Part shown: in pieces, positions 26,855 to 36,543 of the stretch
How the letters are laid out: each line of letters opens with the position of its first letter
Numbering within the stretch: position 1 is the stretch's first letter
DNA from: Streptomyces durocortorensis
GTDB lineage: Bacteria > Actinomycetota > Actinomycetes > Streptomycetales > Streptomycetaceae
Direction: 5' to 3'
Assembly: GCF_031760065.1 (NCBI RefSeq)
Contig: NZ_CP134500.1
Coordinates: 1,922,001 to 1,986,000, forward strand
DNA: 64,000 nt
Notes under the pieces: generated by a model
Database searches by the model: none
The model's input: the letters and a program-made list of their open reading frames with translations, nothing else
Told to the model about the DNA's origin: nothing
Program-made: the position numbers and the translations under genes

Positions 26855-27946
26855 TCAGTCGAGATAGCCGCGGAGTTGGTCGGCGAAGGCGTGGTCCCGC
26901 AGCCTGCTGAGGGTCTTGGACTCGATCTGGCGGATGCGTTCGCGCGTCACGCCGAAGATCCGGCCGATCTCCTCCAGGGTGCGGGGCCGCCCGTCGTCCA
27001 GGCCGTAGCGGAGTTGGACGACCTTGCGTTCGCGTTCGCCGAGGGTCGAGAGGACCGCCTCCAGGTGCTGGCGCAGCAGCAGGAAGGCGGCGGACTCGAC
27101 GGGGGAGGCGGCGTCGCCGTCCTCGATGAGGTCGCCGAAGGAGACGTCGTCCTCCTCGCCGACGGGGGCATGCAGCGAGACCGGTTCCTGGGCCAGGCGC
27201 AGGACTTCGGTGACCCGCTCCGGGGTCAGGTCGAGCTGGGCGGCGACATCCTCGGCGGTCGGCTCGAAGCCGCGTTCCTGGAGCATCCGGCGCTGCACCC
27301 GGACGACGCGGTTGATCAGCTCCACGACGTGGACCGGGACGCGTATGGTGCGGGCCTGGTCGGCGAGCGCGCGGGACATCGCCTGGCGGATCCACCAGGT
27401 CGCGTACGTGGAGAACTTGTAGCCCCGGGCGTAGTCGAACTTCTCCACCGCCCGGATCAGGCCGAGATTCCCCTCCTGGACCAGGTCGAGCATGGTCAGC
27501 CCGCGGCCGACGTAGCGTTTGGCCACGGAGACGACGAGGCGGAGGTTGGCCTCGATGAGGCGGCGTTTGGCCGTGCGGCCCATGACCACGAGGCGGTCCA
27601 GGTCCACGGCGAGCCGGGAGTCCAGGTCCGGGGTGGTGGCGAGGCGTTCCTCGGCGAAGAGCCCGGCCTCGACGCGGCGGGCCAGCTCGACCTCCTCGGC
27701 GGCGGTGAGCAGCGGAATGCGGCCGATCTCGCGCAGATACTGCCGGAAGAGGTCGGAGGTGGGGCCGCCGGAGTCCGCCCGGCCGCGGGGCTCCGGGGGG
27801 TCGGGGAGGTGCGCCGATTCCACCATGACTGCCTCGGGTGCGTCTCCGGGCGGGCGGGCCGCCGTCTCCGGATGGTGCAGGGCCCTGTGCTGCGCCGGGA
27901 TGGCCGCGATGGGCTCGGTCGTGGTCGTCACGGTCCGGGTCTGCAC
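26855..27946 (-). CDS. hrdA: Principal-type RNA polymerase sigma factor (HrdA-like)
   Basis: 363 residues from GTG 27946, which has GGAGG eight bases upstream; a longer in-frame start at 28090 would give 411. Region 1.2 is [20 protein letters not shown], region 2 contains [20 protein letters not shown] and [14 protein letters not shown], and region 4.2 is [20 protein letters not shown]. The long acidic N terminus of HrdB is absent, so this is a non-essential group 2 sigma. Streptomyces has hrdA, hrdC and hrdD of this kind; the dnaG/dgt neighbourhood is why I choose hrdA, from memory of S. coelicolor gene order. Confidence 0.9.
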   Translation of the reverse strand: MQTRTVTTTTEPIAAIPAQHRALHHPETAARPPGDAPEAVMVESAHLPDPPEPRGRADSGGPTSDLFRQYLREIGRIPLLTAAEEVELARRVEAGLFAEERLATTPDLDSRLAVDLDRLVVMGRTAKRRLIEANLRLVVSVAKRYVGRGLTMLDLVQEGNLGLIRAVEKFDYARGYKFSTYATWWIRQAMSRALADQARTIRVPVHVVELINRVVRVQRRMLQERGFEPTAEDVAAQLDLTPERVTEVLRLAQEPVSLHAPVGEEDDVSFGDLIEDGDAASPVESAAFLLLRQHLEAVLSTLGERERKVVQLRYGLDDGRPRTLEEIGRIFGVTRERIRQIESKTLSRLRDHAFADQLRGYLD

Positions 27947-28127
27947 GGGGGCGACCTCCAGGTGATCGCTGCCGGATGACGGGGTGGGGGCCGACCGGTC
28001 CGGGCCTCGGGGTCTCCCCCGCGGACCGCGTGCTCCGGGTGGCTCGGACACCGCCGGGTGTCGGGCACCCTCCAGTGTGGGGTACGACACACGACCGCCA
28101 CGAGGGGCGTGCGGTGACTTTTTGAGT

Positions 28128-28158
28128 CCGGTCGGTTACCGGGTGATTACCCGACCGG
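28128..28158 (-). terminator. Hairpin between dnaG and the sigma gene
   Basis: CCGGTCGG pairs with CCGACCGG around 15 bases, 18 bases past the dnaG stop; on the minus strand ACTCAAAAAG follows. It may end dnaG transcripts or lie in the sigma leader. Confidence 0.4.
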
Positions 28159-28175
28159 GCGGACGGTGCGCCGGG

Positions 28176-30122
28176 TCAGAGCGCGGCGGCGCCGTGGGTA
28201 CGCAGGGACTGGGCGTACTGCTGGAGCACCCAGACCTCGTTCTGCGCGGCGGCCAGCTCCGGGGGGGCCACGTGGCTGCCGAGGCGGGCGAGGCTGCCCT
28301 GCACGTCGTTGATGCGGCGGTCCACGGCGCGCAGCCGGACGTGGACGAGCTGGACGCCCGCGTAGGTCTCGTCGATGGTCCGGCCGTGGAAGATCTCGAC
28401 GGCCAGCTCGGTGACGAGGTTGCGGACGGTGTCGTCGGGGGCGGCGTCCAGGACGGCGCCCAGGTAGGCCCGGTCGTCGACAAGGCCCTGCTCGGCGCCG
28501 CCCGCCTCCTCGATGCACCGGCGCACGGCCGCGTAGGGCGGGGCGGTGAACTCGTCAACGCCGTACGCGTCGAAGGCCGGGGAGACCAGGGCGGGCTTCT
28601 GGAGGGCGAGCTTGAGCAGCTCGCGCTCGGTGCGGTGGGCGGGGCTGCGGAGGTTGAGGGCGGGGCCGGAGAAGCCGGCGGGGGCGGCCGGAGCGGTGTG
28701 CTGCGGTGACCCGCCGCGTTGGCCCTGGGGTCCGCCGCGTGCGCCCTGGGGGCCGCCTCGGCCGCCTCGGTCCCCGTGGTCGCCGCCCCGGTCGCGGGCC
28801 CAGCGGGCGAGCTGGGCGACACGGCGGACGACGAACTCCTGATCGAGGATGCCGACGAACCCGGCGAGCTGGACGGCTACCTCGCGCTGCACGCTGCTGG
28901 TCTTGATCTTGGCGACGACGGCGGCGGCCTCGTCGAGCGCGGCCGCGCGGCCCGCCGGGGTCTCCAGGTCGTAGCGGCCGACGATCTGGCGCAGGGCGAA
29001 CTCGAAGAGCGGGGTGCGCGGCTCGACCAGGTCGCGCACGGCGTCGTCGCCCTTGGCGAGCCGCAGGTCGCAGGGGTCCATGCCGTCCGGGGCGATGGCG
29101 ATGTAGGTCTCGGCGGCGAACTTCTGGTCGTCCTCGAAGGCTCGCAGGGCGGCCTTCTGGCCCGCCGAGTCGCCGTCGAAGGTGAAGATCACCCGGGCGC
29201 TGCCGTTGTCCATGAGGAGGCGGCGCAGGATCTTGATGTGGTCGTTGCCGAAGGCGGTGCCGCAGGTGGCGATGGCGGTGGTGACCCCGGCCAGATGGCA
29301 GGCCATGACGTCGGTGTAGCCCTCGACGACGACGGCCCGGCTGGCCTTGGCGATGTCCTTCTTGGCCAGGTCGATGCCGTACAGCACCTGGGACTTCTTG
29401 TAGATCGGGGTCTCGGGGGTGTTCAGGTACTTCGGGCCGTTGTCGTCGTCGCGCAGCTTGCGGGCGCCGAAGCCGACGATCTCCCCCGCGGTATCGCTGA
29501 TCGGCCACATCAGCCGGCCGCGGAAGCGGTCGATGGGGCCGCGGCGGCCGTCCTGGGAGAGCCCGGAGGTGATCAGCTCCTTGTCGCTGAAGCCCTTGCC
29601 GCGCAGATAGCGGGTGAGGTGGTCCCAGCCGGCCGGGCTGTAGCCGACGCCGAAGTGGGCGGCGGCGGCCTGGTCGAAGCCGCGCTCGGCGAGGAACTTC
29701 CGGCCGATCTCGGCCTCGGGGCCGTCCAGCTGGGCGACGTAGAACTCGGCGGCCGCCTTGTGGGCCTCGATCAGCCTGATGCGTTCGCCACGCTGGTGGG
29801 AGGGGTTGTAGCCGCCCTCCTCGTAGCGCAGGGTGATGCCCGCCTTGGCGGCGAGGCGCTCGACCGTCTCCGAGAAGGAGAGATGATCGATCTTCATCAC
29901 GAAGGCGATCGTGTCGCCGCCCTCCTGGCAGCCGAAGCAGTGGAACAGGCCCTTGCCGGGGCTGACCTGGAAGGAGGGGGACTTCTCGTCGTGGAAGGGG
30001 CAGAGGCCTTTGAGGTTTCCGCCGCCCGCGTTGCGCAGCTGGAGGTATTCGGACACGACGGAGTCGATCGGGACCGCGTCCCGTACCGCCTTCACGTCGT
30101 CGTCATTGATCCTGCCAGCCAC
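28176..30122 (-). CDS. dnaG: DNA primase
   Basis: 648 residues. The N-terminal zinc ribbon has Cys41, His44, Cys62 and Cys65 (CPFHDEKSPSF, LFHCFGCQEGGD). The RNA polymerase core has RFRGRLMWPI, the TOPRIM glutamate in VVVEGYTDVMA and acidic pairs in FTFDGDSAGQKA. A Gly/Arg-rich linker (GDHGDRGGRGGPQG) separates it from the helicase-binding C-terminal helices. DnaG makes RNA primers at the replication fork. A weak hairpin separates it from the sigma gene downstream. Confidence 0.96.
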   Translation of the reverse strand: MAGRINDDDVKAVRDAVPIDSVVSEYLQLRNAGGGNLKGLCPFHDEKSPSFQVSPGKGLFHCFGCQEGGDTIAFVMKIDHLSFSETVERLAAKAGITLRYEEGGYNPSHQRGERIRLIEAHKAAAEFYVAQLDGPEAEIGRKFLAERGFDQAAAAHFGVGYSPAGWDHLTRYLRGKGFSDKELITSGLSQDGRRGPIDRFRGRLMWPISDTAGEIVGFGARKLRDDDNGPKYLNTPETPIYKKSQVLYGIDLAKKDIAKASRAVVVEGYTDVMACHLAGVTTAIATCGTAFGNDHIKILRRLLMDNGSARVIFTFDGDSAGQKAALRAFEDDQKFAAETYIAIAPDGMDPCDLRLAKGDDAVRDLVEPRTPLFEFALRQIVGRYDLETPAGRAAALDEAAAVVAKIKTSSVQREVAVQLAGFVGILDQEFVVRRVAQLARWARDRGGDHGDRGGRGGPQGARGGPQGQRGGSPQHTAPAAPAGFSGPALNLRSPAHRTERELLKLALQKPALVSPAFDAYGVDEFTAPPYAAVRRCIEEAGGAEQGLVDDRAYLGAVLDAAPDDTVRNLVTELAVEIFHGRTIDETYAGVQLVHVRLRAVDRRINDVQGSLARLGSHVAPPELAAAQNEVWVLQQYAQSLRTHGAAAL

Positions 30123-30215
30123 GCGTGAAGTCTACGGGTGGGCTCGGACAGCCGGACGCACGGCGGGCGGGCCGCCCGGGGTGCGGGCTCCGGGCCCGCA
30201 CCCCGGGCGCCGTCC

Positions 30216-31475
30216 TCAGAGCAGGGAGCCCAGCGGGATCGACGGGTCGGCGAGGGCCTCCGGGTCGTGCTGCTGGCGGGCCCGGATCAGCTCCTGGATC
30301 GTCTCCGTGACATCCCACACGTTGACGTTCATCCCTGCGAGGACGCGGCGGTCCTTCAGCCAGAACGCGATGAACTCCCGCTTCCCGGCGTCGCCACGGA
30401 TGATCACCTCGTCGTAGGAGCCGGGCGGGGCCCAGCCGGAGTACTCCAGGCCCACGTCGTACTGGTCGGAGAAGAAGTACGGCACCCGGTCGTACGTCAC
30501 GTCCTGGCCGAGCATGGCGCGGGCGGCGGCCGGTCCGCCGTTCAGGGCGTTCGCCCAGTGCTCGACGCGCAGCCGGGTGCCCAGCAGCGGGTGCGCGGCC
30601 GCGGCGACGTCCCCGGCGGCGTAGATGTGCGGGTCGGAGGTGCGCAGCGAGGCGTCCACCGCGATGCCGCCGCCGTGGGCACGCTCGGCCATCTCCAGTC
30701 CGGCGGCCTCGGCGAGGGCGGAGCGCGGGGCGGCGCCGATCGCGGCGAGCACGTCGTGGGCGGGGTGCTCCTCGCCGTCGTCGGTGCGGGCCGCGAGGAC
30801 CATGCCGTCCTGGCCGGTGATCTCGGTGAGGCGGACGCCGAAGTGGAAGCGGACGCCGTGCGCGCTGTGCAGTTCGGTGAAGATCTGGCCCACTTCGGGG
30901 CCGACGACCTGGTGCAGCGGGGTGGCTTCCGCCTCGATGACGGTCACCTCGGCCCCGTAGCCCCGGGCGGCGGCGGCGACCTCCAGACCGATCCAGCCCG
31001 CTCCGGCGATGACGAGGTGGCCGTTGTCGCGGCCGAGGGCGGCCAGCACGTTGCGCAGCCGGTCGGCGTGGGCGAGGCGGCGCAGATGGTGGACGCCCGC
31101 CAGGTCGGTGCCGGGGATGTCGAGGCGGCGCGGTTCGGAGCCGGTGGCCAGCAGCAGCTTGTCGTAGTGGATGACGGTGTTGTCGCCCAGCTGCACCGTC
31201 TTCGCGTAGCGGTCGAGCGCGGTGACCGGCTGGCCGAGGTGCAGCTCGATGTCGGCGCCCGCGTACCAGGGGCGCTCGTGGGTGAAGACGCTGTCGCGTT
31301 CGGACTTGCCCTCCAGGTAGCCCTTGGAGAGCGGCGGGCGTTCGTAGGGGTGGTCGCGCTCGTCGCCGATGAGGATCACTCTGCCGGTGAATCCTTCGGC
31401 ACGCAGTGTTTCGGCCGCCTTCGCCCCTGCGAGTCCTGCTCCGACGATGACGAACGTCCGATGTGCGTCGACCAC
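30216..31475 (-). CDS. NAD(P)H-dependent FAD reductase, ferredoxin-reductase type
   Basis: 419 residues. The FAD site is VIVGAGLAGAKAAETLRAEG, the NAD(P)H site VIAGAGWIGLEVAAAARGYG, and IYAAGDVA is the conserved FAD contact. The C-terminal part has the WFSDQYD-like motif (YFFSDQYDVGLEYSGW) of rubredoxin/ferredoxin reductases linked to dioxygenases and P450s. It would pass electrons from NAD(P)H to a small iron-sulfur or similar acceptor; no such partner is adjacent. It follows dgt in the same direction with about 130 bases between. Confidence 0.88.
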   Translation of the reverse strand: MVDAHRTFVIVGAGLAGAKAAETLRAEGFTGRVILIGDERDHPYERPPLSKGYLEGKSERDSVFTHERPWYAGADIELHLGQPVTALDRYAKTVQLGDNTVIHYDKLLLATGSEPRRLDIPGTDLAGVHHLRRLAHADRLRNVLAALGRDNGHLVIAGAGWIGLEVAAAARGYGAEVTVIEAEATPLHQVVGPEVGQIFTELHSAHGVRFHFGVRLTEITGQDGMVLAARTDDGEEHPAHDVLAAIGAAPRSALAEAAGLEMAERAHGGGIAVDASLRTSDPHIYAAGDVAAAAHPLLGTRLRVEHWANALNGGPAAARAMLGQDVTYDRVPYFFSDQYDVGLEYSGWAPPGSYDEVIIRGDAGKREFIAFWLKDRRVLAGMNVNVWDVTETIQELIRARQQHDPEALADPSIPLGSLL

Positions 31476-31611
31476 TTGATGCCTCCTCAGTACTGTGCTG
31501 CGCTGCGCCCCCGGCTGCGAGCGTCCCGCACGCAGCGTGATGGCGAAAGAGGGTGTGCCCCGGACAGGTCACACCCAGTGGTCAGATGTCCGGCCCCTTC
31601 CAGTCTGCCGG

Positions 31612-32979
31612 TCAGCGGTGGCGTGTGGTGAGCGCGGCGTGCAGGGATCGTGCGGAGGCGTCGGTGAGCGCGGCGATCTGGTCGACGAGGACCCGCTTGC
31701 GGGCGTGGTCGTCGGGCGCCTGGTCGAACAGGGCGCGGAAGTGCGGCTCCAGGCCCTCCGGGGCGCGGGCGGTGAGGGCGGCGGCCAGCTCGGCGATGAC
31801 GATGCGCTGGTCGGCGCGGATGGCTTCCTGTTCGGCGCGCTGCATGACGTACCGGTCGGCGACCGCCTTGAGCACCGCGCACTCGTGGCGGACGGTGCGC
31901 GGGACGACCAGCTGCGCGCCGTACCGGCCGAGGCGGCCGGGGCCGTACACCGCGCGGGTGGCGGTCTCGGCCTCGGTGCAGAAACGGCCGATGAGCTGGC
32001 TGGTGGCGTCCTTCAGGCGGGCCTGGGCCACGGCGGAGCCGTCGTAGCCATGCGGCCACCACTCCTGGTCGATCAGCCGGTCCAGGGCCTCGGCCAGCTC
32101 CTGCGGGTCGGTGTCGGCGGGGACGTACCGGCCGATGGCGACGCCCCAGATCTCCTCGCGCTCCGGCTCCGCTTCGAGGCAGTTGGGGTCGATGTGCCCG
32201 GCGTGCAGGCCGTCCTCGAAGTCGTGCACCGAATACGCCACGTCGTCGGACCAGTCCATCACCTGGGCCTCGAAGCAGGTGCGGTCCTCGGGGGCGTCCT
32301 CGCGGGCCCAGGCGAAGACCGGGAGGTCGTCCTCGTACACCCCGAACTTCGCCGAGTGCGGGGCGGTGGGGTGCGCGCCGCGCGGCCAGGGGTACTTGGT
32401 GGCGGCGTCCAGGGCGGCCCGGGTCAGGTTGAGGCCGACGCTGACCAGCTCGCCGGTGCGCGGGTCGCGGACGAAGCGCTTGGGCTCCAGGCGGGTCAGC
32501 AGGCGCAGCGACTGGGCGTTGCCCTCGAAGCCGCCGCAGTCGGACGCGAAGTCGTTCAGGGCCTGTTCGCCGTTGTGGCCGAACGGGGGGTGGCCCATGT
32601 CGTGGGCGAGGCAGGCCGTCTCGACGAGGTCCGGGTCGCAGCCGAGGACGGCCCCCAGCTCCCGGCCGACCTGGGCGCACTCCAGGGAGTGGGTGAGGCG
32701 GGTGCGGGGGCTGGCGTCCCAGGCGAGGGAGCGGGTGCCGGGCGTGACCACCTGGGTCTTCCCGGCGAGCCTGCGCAGCGCGGCGGAGTGCAGGACCCGG
32801 GCCCGGTCGCGCTGGAAGGCGGTGCGGCCGGGGCGTTTGTCCGGCTCGGTGTCGAAGCGCTCGGTGTCGGCGGGGCCGTAGGGGCTCACCGGGCCTCCGC
32901 CCTGCGCCCCGCGCACCCCGGATGCCCGGTGCGTGCCGTGTGTCTGATCTGCCCCGTGCGCGCCCTGTGTGCCGTCCAT
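31612..32979 (-). CDS. dgt: dGTP triphosphohydrolase
   Basis: 455 residues from ATG 32979. The HD metal site is visible: [16 protein letters not shown] (His), [17 protein letters not shown] (His-Asp) and [13 protein letters not shown] (Asp). Deoxynucleoside triphosphohydrolases of this type split dGTP or other dNTPs to nucleoside plus triphosphate and affect dNTP pools. The N terminus ([19 protein letters not shown]) is low complexity and could be shorter. The dnaG, reductase and dgt genes share a direction. Confidence 0.9.
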   Translation of the reverse strand: MDGTQGAHGADQTHGTHRASGVRGAQGGGPVSPYGPADTERFDTEPDKRPGRTAFQRDRARVLHSAALRRLAGKTQVVTPGTRSLAWDASPRTRLTHSLECAQVGRELGAVLGCDPDLVETACLAHDMGHPPFGHNGEQALNDFASDCGGFEGNAQSLRLLTRLEPKRFVRDPRTGELVSVGLNLTRAALDAATKYPWPRGAHPTAPHSAKFGVYEDDLPVFAWAREDAPEDRTCFEAQVMDWSDDVAYSVHDFEDGLHAGHIDPNCLEAEPEREEIWGVAIGRYVPADTDPQELAEALDRLIDQEWWPHGYDGSAVAQARLKDATSQLIGRFCTEAETATRAVYGPGRLGRYGAQLVVPRTVRHECAVLKAVADRYVMQRAEQEAIRADQRIVIAELAAALTARAPEGLEPHFRALFDQAPDDHARKRVLVDQIAALTDASARSLHAALTTRHR

Positions 32980-33032
32980 GGTCCCGACAGTAGCGACCGC
33001 GACCGACAACGGCGGGTGAGCGGGCCCGCAAG

Positions 33033-34043
33033 TCAGGCGGAAGCGAGCAACCTCACCGCGTCGGCGGGGGCGGTCGCCGAGACCGCCTGGTCGTAGCGGT
33101 GCAGCAGCAGGCGGGCCATCGCGGGGTGGGCGCCGAGGGGAGCGGCGGCGATGCGGGGTGCGGCGTCCGTGGCGGCGGCGCTCGCGAAGCGGCCGGGGGC
33201 GGTGAAGTACGAGGCGACGGCGGTCCGGTGGCGGCCCCGGGCGGCCAGCGCGCGCAGCGCTGCGGGAACGGTGGGGGCGGCGGAGGCGTACGCCGGGACG
33301 ACCGGGACCCCGAGGCGTTCGGCGAGCATCCGGGCGGTGCGACGGGTGTCCTGGGCGGAGTCGGGGTCGCGGGACCCGGCGGCGGCGAGGACCACGGCGG
33401 CACCCCGGCCGCCCCGGTCCGCGGGGTCCCAGCCCGCCTCGACGAGCCGTCCGTACAGCGCCTCCACCAGCAGCGGGTGCGGCCCGAGGGGGGCGGCGAT
33501 CCGGGTGCGTACGGCGGGGGCGGCGGCGGTCGCCGCGGGCAGGTCGTGCTTGACGTGGTGGCCGCGCCCCAGGAGCAGCGGTACGAGGACGGCGTCGGCC
33601 CCGCGCAGGCCGTTCAGGGTGTCCGGGAGCAGGGGCTCGTTGAGCTCGATGTGGCCGAGGGTGACGTCGAGGCCGGGGCGCAGCTCGCGGACCCGGTCCA
33701 GGAGGGCCAGCACGGTGCCCAGGGCCGCCGGGTCGCGGCTGCCGTGCGCGACGGCGACCAGGGTGGGGGCGGTCGAACCGCCGTGCTCGCCCGGGGCGGG
33801 GCGGTGGGGCTGCCGGGTGCGGTGCATGGGCCTGCGGGTTCCGTTCCGGGAGACGAGGCTGAGCTGGGTGCCGAGCTGGGCGGTGATACGGGTGAGGAGT
33901 TGCGCCGTGCTGTCGAGGACAGGCCCGGGGGCGGGGAGGACTGGCGAGGCAGTTGCTTGGCCGGCTCCGTCATGGACCGATGGTGCCGGGCGGAGGTTGC
34001 GGGGCCGTTGCGCGAGGGTCACAGGGGTTTTCCGCCGCCTCAC
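33033..34043 (-). CDS. Sirohydrochlorin chelatase (CbiX/SirB-like)
   Basis: Up to 336 residues from GTG 34043; a GTG at 34022 or ATG at 33827 are alternatives. Two repeated chelatase halves are seen: [20 protein letters not shown] with [14 protein letters not shown], then [24 protein letters not shown] carries the catalytic His, and the second half has AGSRD in its place. These enzymes insert Fe or Co into sirohydrochlorin. With nirB 7 kb away, siroheme synthesis is the likely role, although Co insertion for cobalamin cannot be excluded. Confidence 0.83.
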   Translation of the reverse strand: MRRRKTPVTLAQRPRNLRPAPSVHDGAGQATASPVLPAPGPVLDSTAQLLTRITAQLGTQLSLVSRNGTRRPMHRTRQPHRPAPGEHGGSTAPTLVAVAHGSRDPAALGTVLALLDRVRELRPGLDVTLGHIELNEPLLPDTLNGLRGADAVLVPLLLGRGHHVKHDLPAATAAAPAVRTRIAAPLGPHPLLVEALYGRLVEAGWDPADRGGRGAAVVLAAAGSRDPDSAQDTRRTARMLAERLGVPVVPAYASAAPTVPAALRALAARGRHRTAVASYFTAPGRFASAAATDAAPRIAAAPLGAHPAMARLLLHRYDQAVSATAPADAVRLLASA

Positions 34044-34155
34044 GGATGCGGCGGGAGTGGTGTGCGGTGTCGGACGCCACAGCTGGGGTGCCGGGCGAAC
34101 CTTTGCGGCCCTCCGGTCGTCAGGTCAGGTGGGGACACGACGAACGGACGGACGA

Positions 34156-34851
34156 ATGATCAGGGGGGCGCTTGTGCGCGCGAAGGCACGGAAGAGGCTC
34201 GGCCGACGGGGTCGGCGTCGGCTCGTACAGGGGCTGATGGTCGCCTGCGTGCTCGCGCTCGTGCCCGCCACCTGGATGCGCCTCGGCGCCGGTGACCGGG
34301 TGGGGACGACGGCCGACGCCCCGGAGCGGGAGGTCGCCGTGGTGTTCGGCGCCGGGCTGTGGAAGGGCCGCCCGACCCCGTATCTCGCCCACCGCCTGGA
34401 CGCCGCGGCCGAGCTGTACCGGACGGGGAAGGTGAAGGTCGTCCTGGTCACCGGGGACAACAGCCGAGTGGAGTACGACGAGCCGGACGCGATGCGCACG
34501 TATCTCACCGAGCGCGGGGTGCCCGACGGGCGGATCGTGAGCGACTACGCCGGGTTCGACAGCTGGGACTCCTGTGTCCGGGCCCGGAAGATCTTCGGGG
34601 TGGACCGGGCGGTGCTGGTGACCCAGGGCTTCCACATCCACCGGGCGGTCACGCTGTGCCGTTCCGCCGGGATCGACGCGTACGGGGTCGCGGTCGACGA
34701 GCCACGGGACGCGACCTGGTATTACGGCGGGGCCCGGGAGCTGGCCGCCTCCGGCAAGGCGGCCCTGGACGCCCTGTTCCGGCCCGACCCGCGGTTCCTG
34801 GGGCCCGAGGAACCGGGCGTGGCGGAGGCGCTGGCCGCCGGGGGCCGTTGA
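34156..34851 (+). CDS. SanA/YdcF-like DUF218 membrane-anchored protein
   Basis: About 231 residues from ATG 34156; GTG 34174 has a better GGGGGG site seven bases upstream. A basic N terminus and one helix (LVQGLMVACVLALVPATWM) anchor it. The DUF218 domain follows with VAVVFGAGLWKGRPTPYLAHRL, VVLVTGDNSRVEYDEPDAM and VLVTQGFHIHRAV. SanA-like proteins affect envelope permeability to vancomycin in enterics; the biochemistry is unsettled. It is divergent from the chelatase gene. Confidence 0.82.
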   Translation: MIRGALVRAKARKRLGRRGRRRLVQGLMVACVLALVPATWMRLGAGDRVGTTADAPEREVAVVFGAGLWKGRPTPYLAHRLDAAAELYRTGKVKVVLVTGDNSRVEYDEPDAMRTYLTERGVPDGRIVSDYAGFDSWDSCVRARKIFGVDRAVLVTQGFHIHRAVTLCRSAGIDAYGVAVDEPRDATWYYGGARELAASGKAALDALFRPDPRFLGPEEPGVAEALAAGGR

Positions 34852-34921
34852 CGGCGGAAGCCGGGACGCGATGACGGCGGGCGGCGGTGCGCCCCGTCCG
34901 CCGCCCGGGTGACGTGCGCTG

Positions 34922-35431
34922 TCAGGGGGTGTCCGGGCCGCCCGGGGCTCGTCCGGTGATCCACCGCCCCTCGGGGATGAGGACGCCGCCGGTCCGCAGC
35001 GAGCGGGTGACGGCGGCCGCGGCGAGGTAGACCCAGGCCTGCACGGACTCCCCGGTCCCGCCGGTCGGCCCGCCCGCACCGCCCGCCGCCGGGTCGGGCG
35101 CCGACTCGACCTCGCGGACGACCCGTTCGTACAGGTTGCGCGGGTGGCCCGGGCCGAGGAACTCCTCCAGGTGGTCCAGGAGCCCGAGCAGCTCCCCGTA
35201 CACCCCGGGCGCGGCGACGAGCAGCGTGCCGTGGACACGGCCGTGGCCGTCGATCGCGTACGGGTAGCCGGGCCCGTCGTAGAGCAGCGCCCGGGGCAGC
35301 ACGGCCGGGCGCTCCCCCGTCGTACGGCCGCGGAGGAACAGGTCGTGGTTGGGTTCGCCGGGGAGCAGCGTCCCGTACACGAAGAAGGGCCGTTCGACGG
35401 CGGGCGGGGAGTCGGGGGCGGTCGCGCTCAT
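34922..35431 (-). CDS. Gamma-glutamylcyclotransferase-like (AIG2) protein
   Basis: 169 residues from ATG 35431. FFVYGTLLPGEPNHDLF is the substrate-cradle motif YGTL of the GGCT/AIG2 fold, and GVYGELLGLLDHLEEF, with the family's acidic catalytic residue region, follows. It may act on gamma-glutamyl amines or peptides. A GTG at 35443 overlaps the cutA stop as GTGA and would couple the two genes; the ATG 12 bases later is also well placed. The C-terminal tail is specific to this protein. Confidence 0.75.
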   Translation of the reverse strand: MSATAPDSPPAVERPFFVYGTLLPGEPNHDLFLRGRTTGERPAVLPRALLYDGPGYPYAIDGHGRVHGTLLVAAPGVYGELLGLLDHLEEFLGPGHPRNLYERVVREVESAPDPAAGGAGGPTGGTGESVQAWVYLAAAAVTRSLRTGGVLIPEGRWITGRAPGGPDTP

Positions 35432-35439
35432 GGCCGCCG

Positions 35440-35781
35440 TCACAGGGCGGCTTCGGGGGCCGTCTCCGCCGTCACCCAGCCGAGGTAACGGGCGCTGCCG
35501 CGGATCACCGGCAGGGCGATGATCTCCGGCGTGTCGTAGTCGTGCTCCCGCTCGATGAGCGCTTCCAGTTCGTCGTAGCGCTCGGCGGTCGTCTTGAGGA
35601 ACACCTGCCACTCCTCGGTCGACTCGATGGCGTGCTGCCACCGGTAGACCGAGGTGACGGGGGCGGAGATCTGCGCACAGGCCGCCAGCCGGGCCTCCAC
35701 CGCGGACCGGGCCAGCTGACGGGCCTTGTCCTCGCTGTCGGTCGTGGTCAGTACGGTCAGCCATGCCGGCGGCGCTGTCAT
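35440..35781 (-). CDS. cutA: CutA divalent-cation tolerance protein
   Basis: 113 residues, the typical size. It has the ferredoxin-like trimer pattern: VLTTTDSEDKARQLARSAVE, RLAACAQISAPVTSVYRWQ and HDYDTPEIIALPVIRGSARY. CutA was named for copper tolerance in E. coli, but its cellular role is still debated. The downstream gene overlaps or nearly overlaps its stop. Confidence 0.93.
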   Translation of the reverse strand: MTAPPAWLTVLTTTDSEDKARQLARSAVEARLAACAQISAPVTSVYRWQHAIESTEEWQVFLKTTAERYDELEALIEREHDYDTPEIIALPVIRGSARYLGWVTAETAPEAAL

Positions 35782-35850
35782 CGTCGGTCTCCTCGGAGTA
35801 CGGCGGGCCCCTGCCCCGGGGCCCTGACCCGATTGTCGGTCCCCTGCGGT

Positions 35851-36462
35851 TCAGCCGCCGTACGGACGGAGATTCCGGGCGTCCCGCAGCGCGGTTCCCC
35901 ACCACACCAGCTGGTCCAGCATCGTCTTGGCCGCCGCGTCGGCGTCGGCCGGGTCCCGGTGGCGTCCCTCGTCGTCGAAGAGGGCGCCCGCGTTGTGGAA
36001 GGAGACGGTGTCGCGGACGGTGACGGTGTGCTGTTCGGCGAAGACCTGGCGGAGCTGCTCGACGGCCCGCAGGCCCCCCGAGACGCCTCCGTACGAGACG
36101 AAGGCGACGGGCTTGGCCTGCCACTCCTCGCGGTGCCAGTCGATCAGGTTCTTCAGCGGGGCGGGGAAGGAGTGGTTGTACTCGGGGGTGATCACGACGA
36201 AGGCGTCGGCCGCCGCCAGCCGGGTGGAGACCGCTTCGAGCCGGGAGGCTTCCTCGGGGCCGGGGCTGAAGGAGAGGGCGGTGGGGAGGTCGGCCTCCGC
36301 GACGTCCACGAGGTCGGTCCCGATGCCCGGGTGACGGGCCGCGCGGCCCAGGAACCAGTCGGCGATCACGGGTCCGAAGCGGCCCGTGCGGTTGCTGCCG
36401 AGGATGACGGCCACATTGAGGGGGGTCGGAGCGGATACGGGAGATACCGGTGTGGTGTTCAT
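35851..36462 (-). CDS. NADPH-dependent FMN reductase
   Basis: 203 residues with a flavodoxin fold. The FMN phosphate site is ILGSNRTGRFGPVIADWF, then VVITPEYNHSFPAPLKNLID and FVSYGGVSGG, the standard motifs of the azoreductase/chromate-reductase family. It reduces FMN, quinones or similar acceptors with NADPH. It is 70 bases upstream of cutA in the same direction, and divergent from the aminotransferase gene. Confidence 0.9.
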   Translation of the reverse strand: MNTTPVSPVSAPTPLNVAVILGSNRTGRFGPVIADWFLGRAARHPGIGTDLVDVAEADLPTALSFSPGPEEASRLEAVSTRLAAADAFVVITPEYNHSFPAPLKNLIDWHREEWQAKPVAFVSYGGVSGGLRAVEQLRQVFAEQHTVTVRDTVSFHNAGALFDDEGRHRDPADADAAAKTMLDQLVWWGTALRDARNLRPYGG

Positions 36463-36543
36463 GAGGTCGAGCTTTCAGCCTCAACCACGGTTCAGGTCAA
36501 GCCCTCCGGTCGAACCCTGGCCGGAACGTTTTACCGTGGCCGG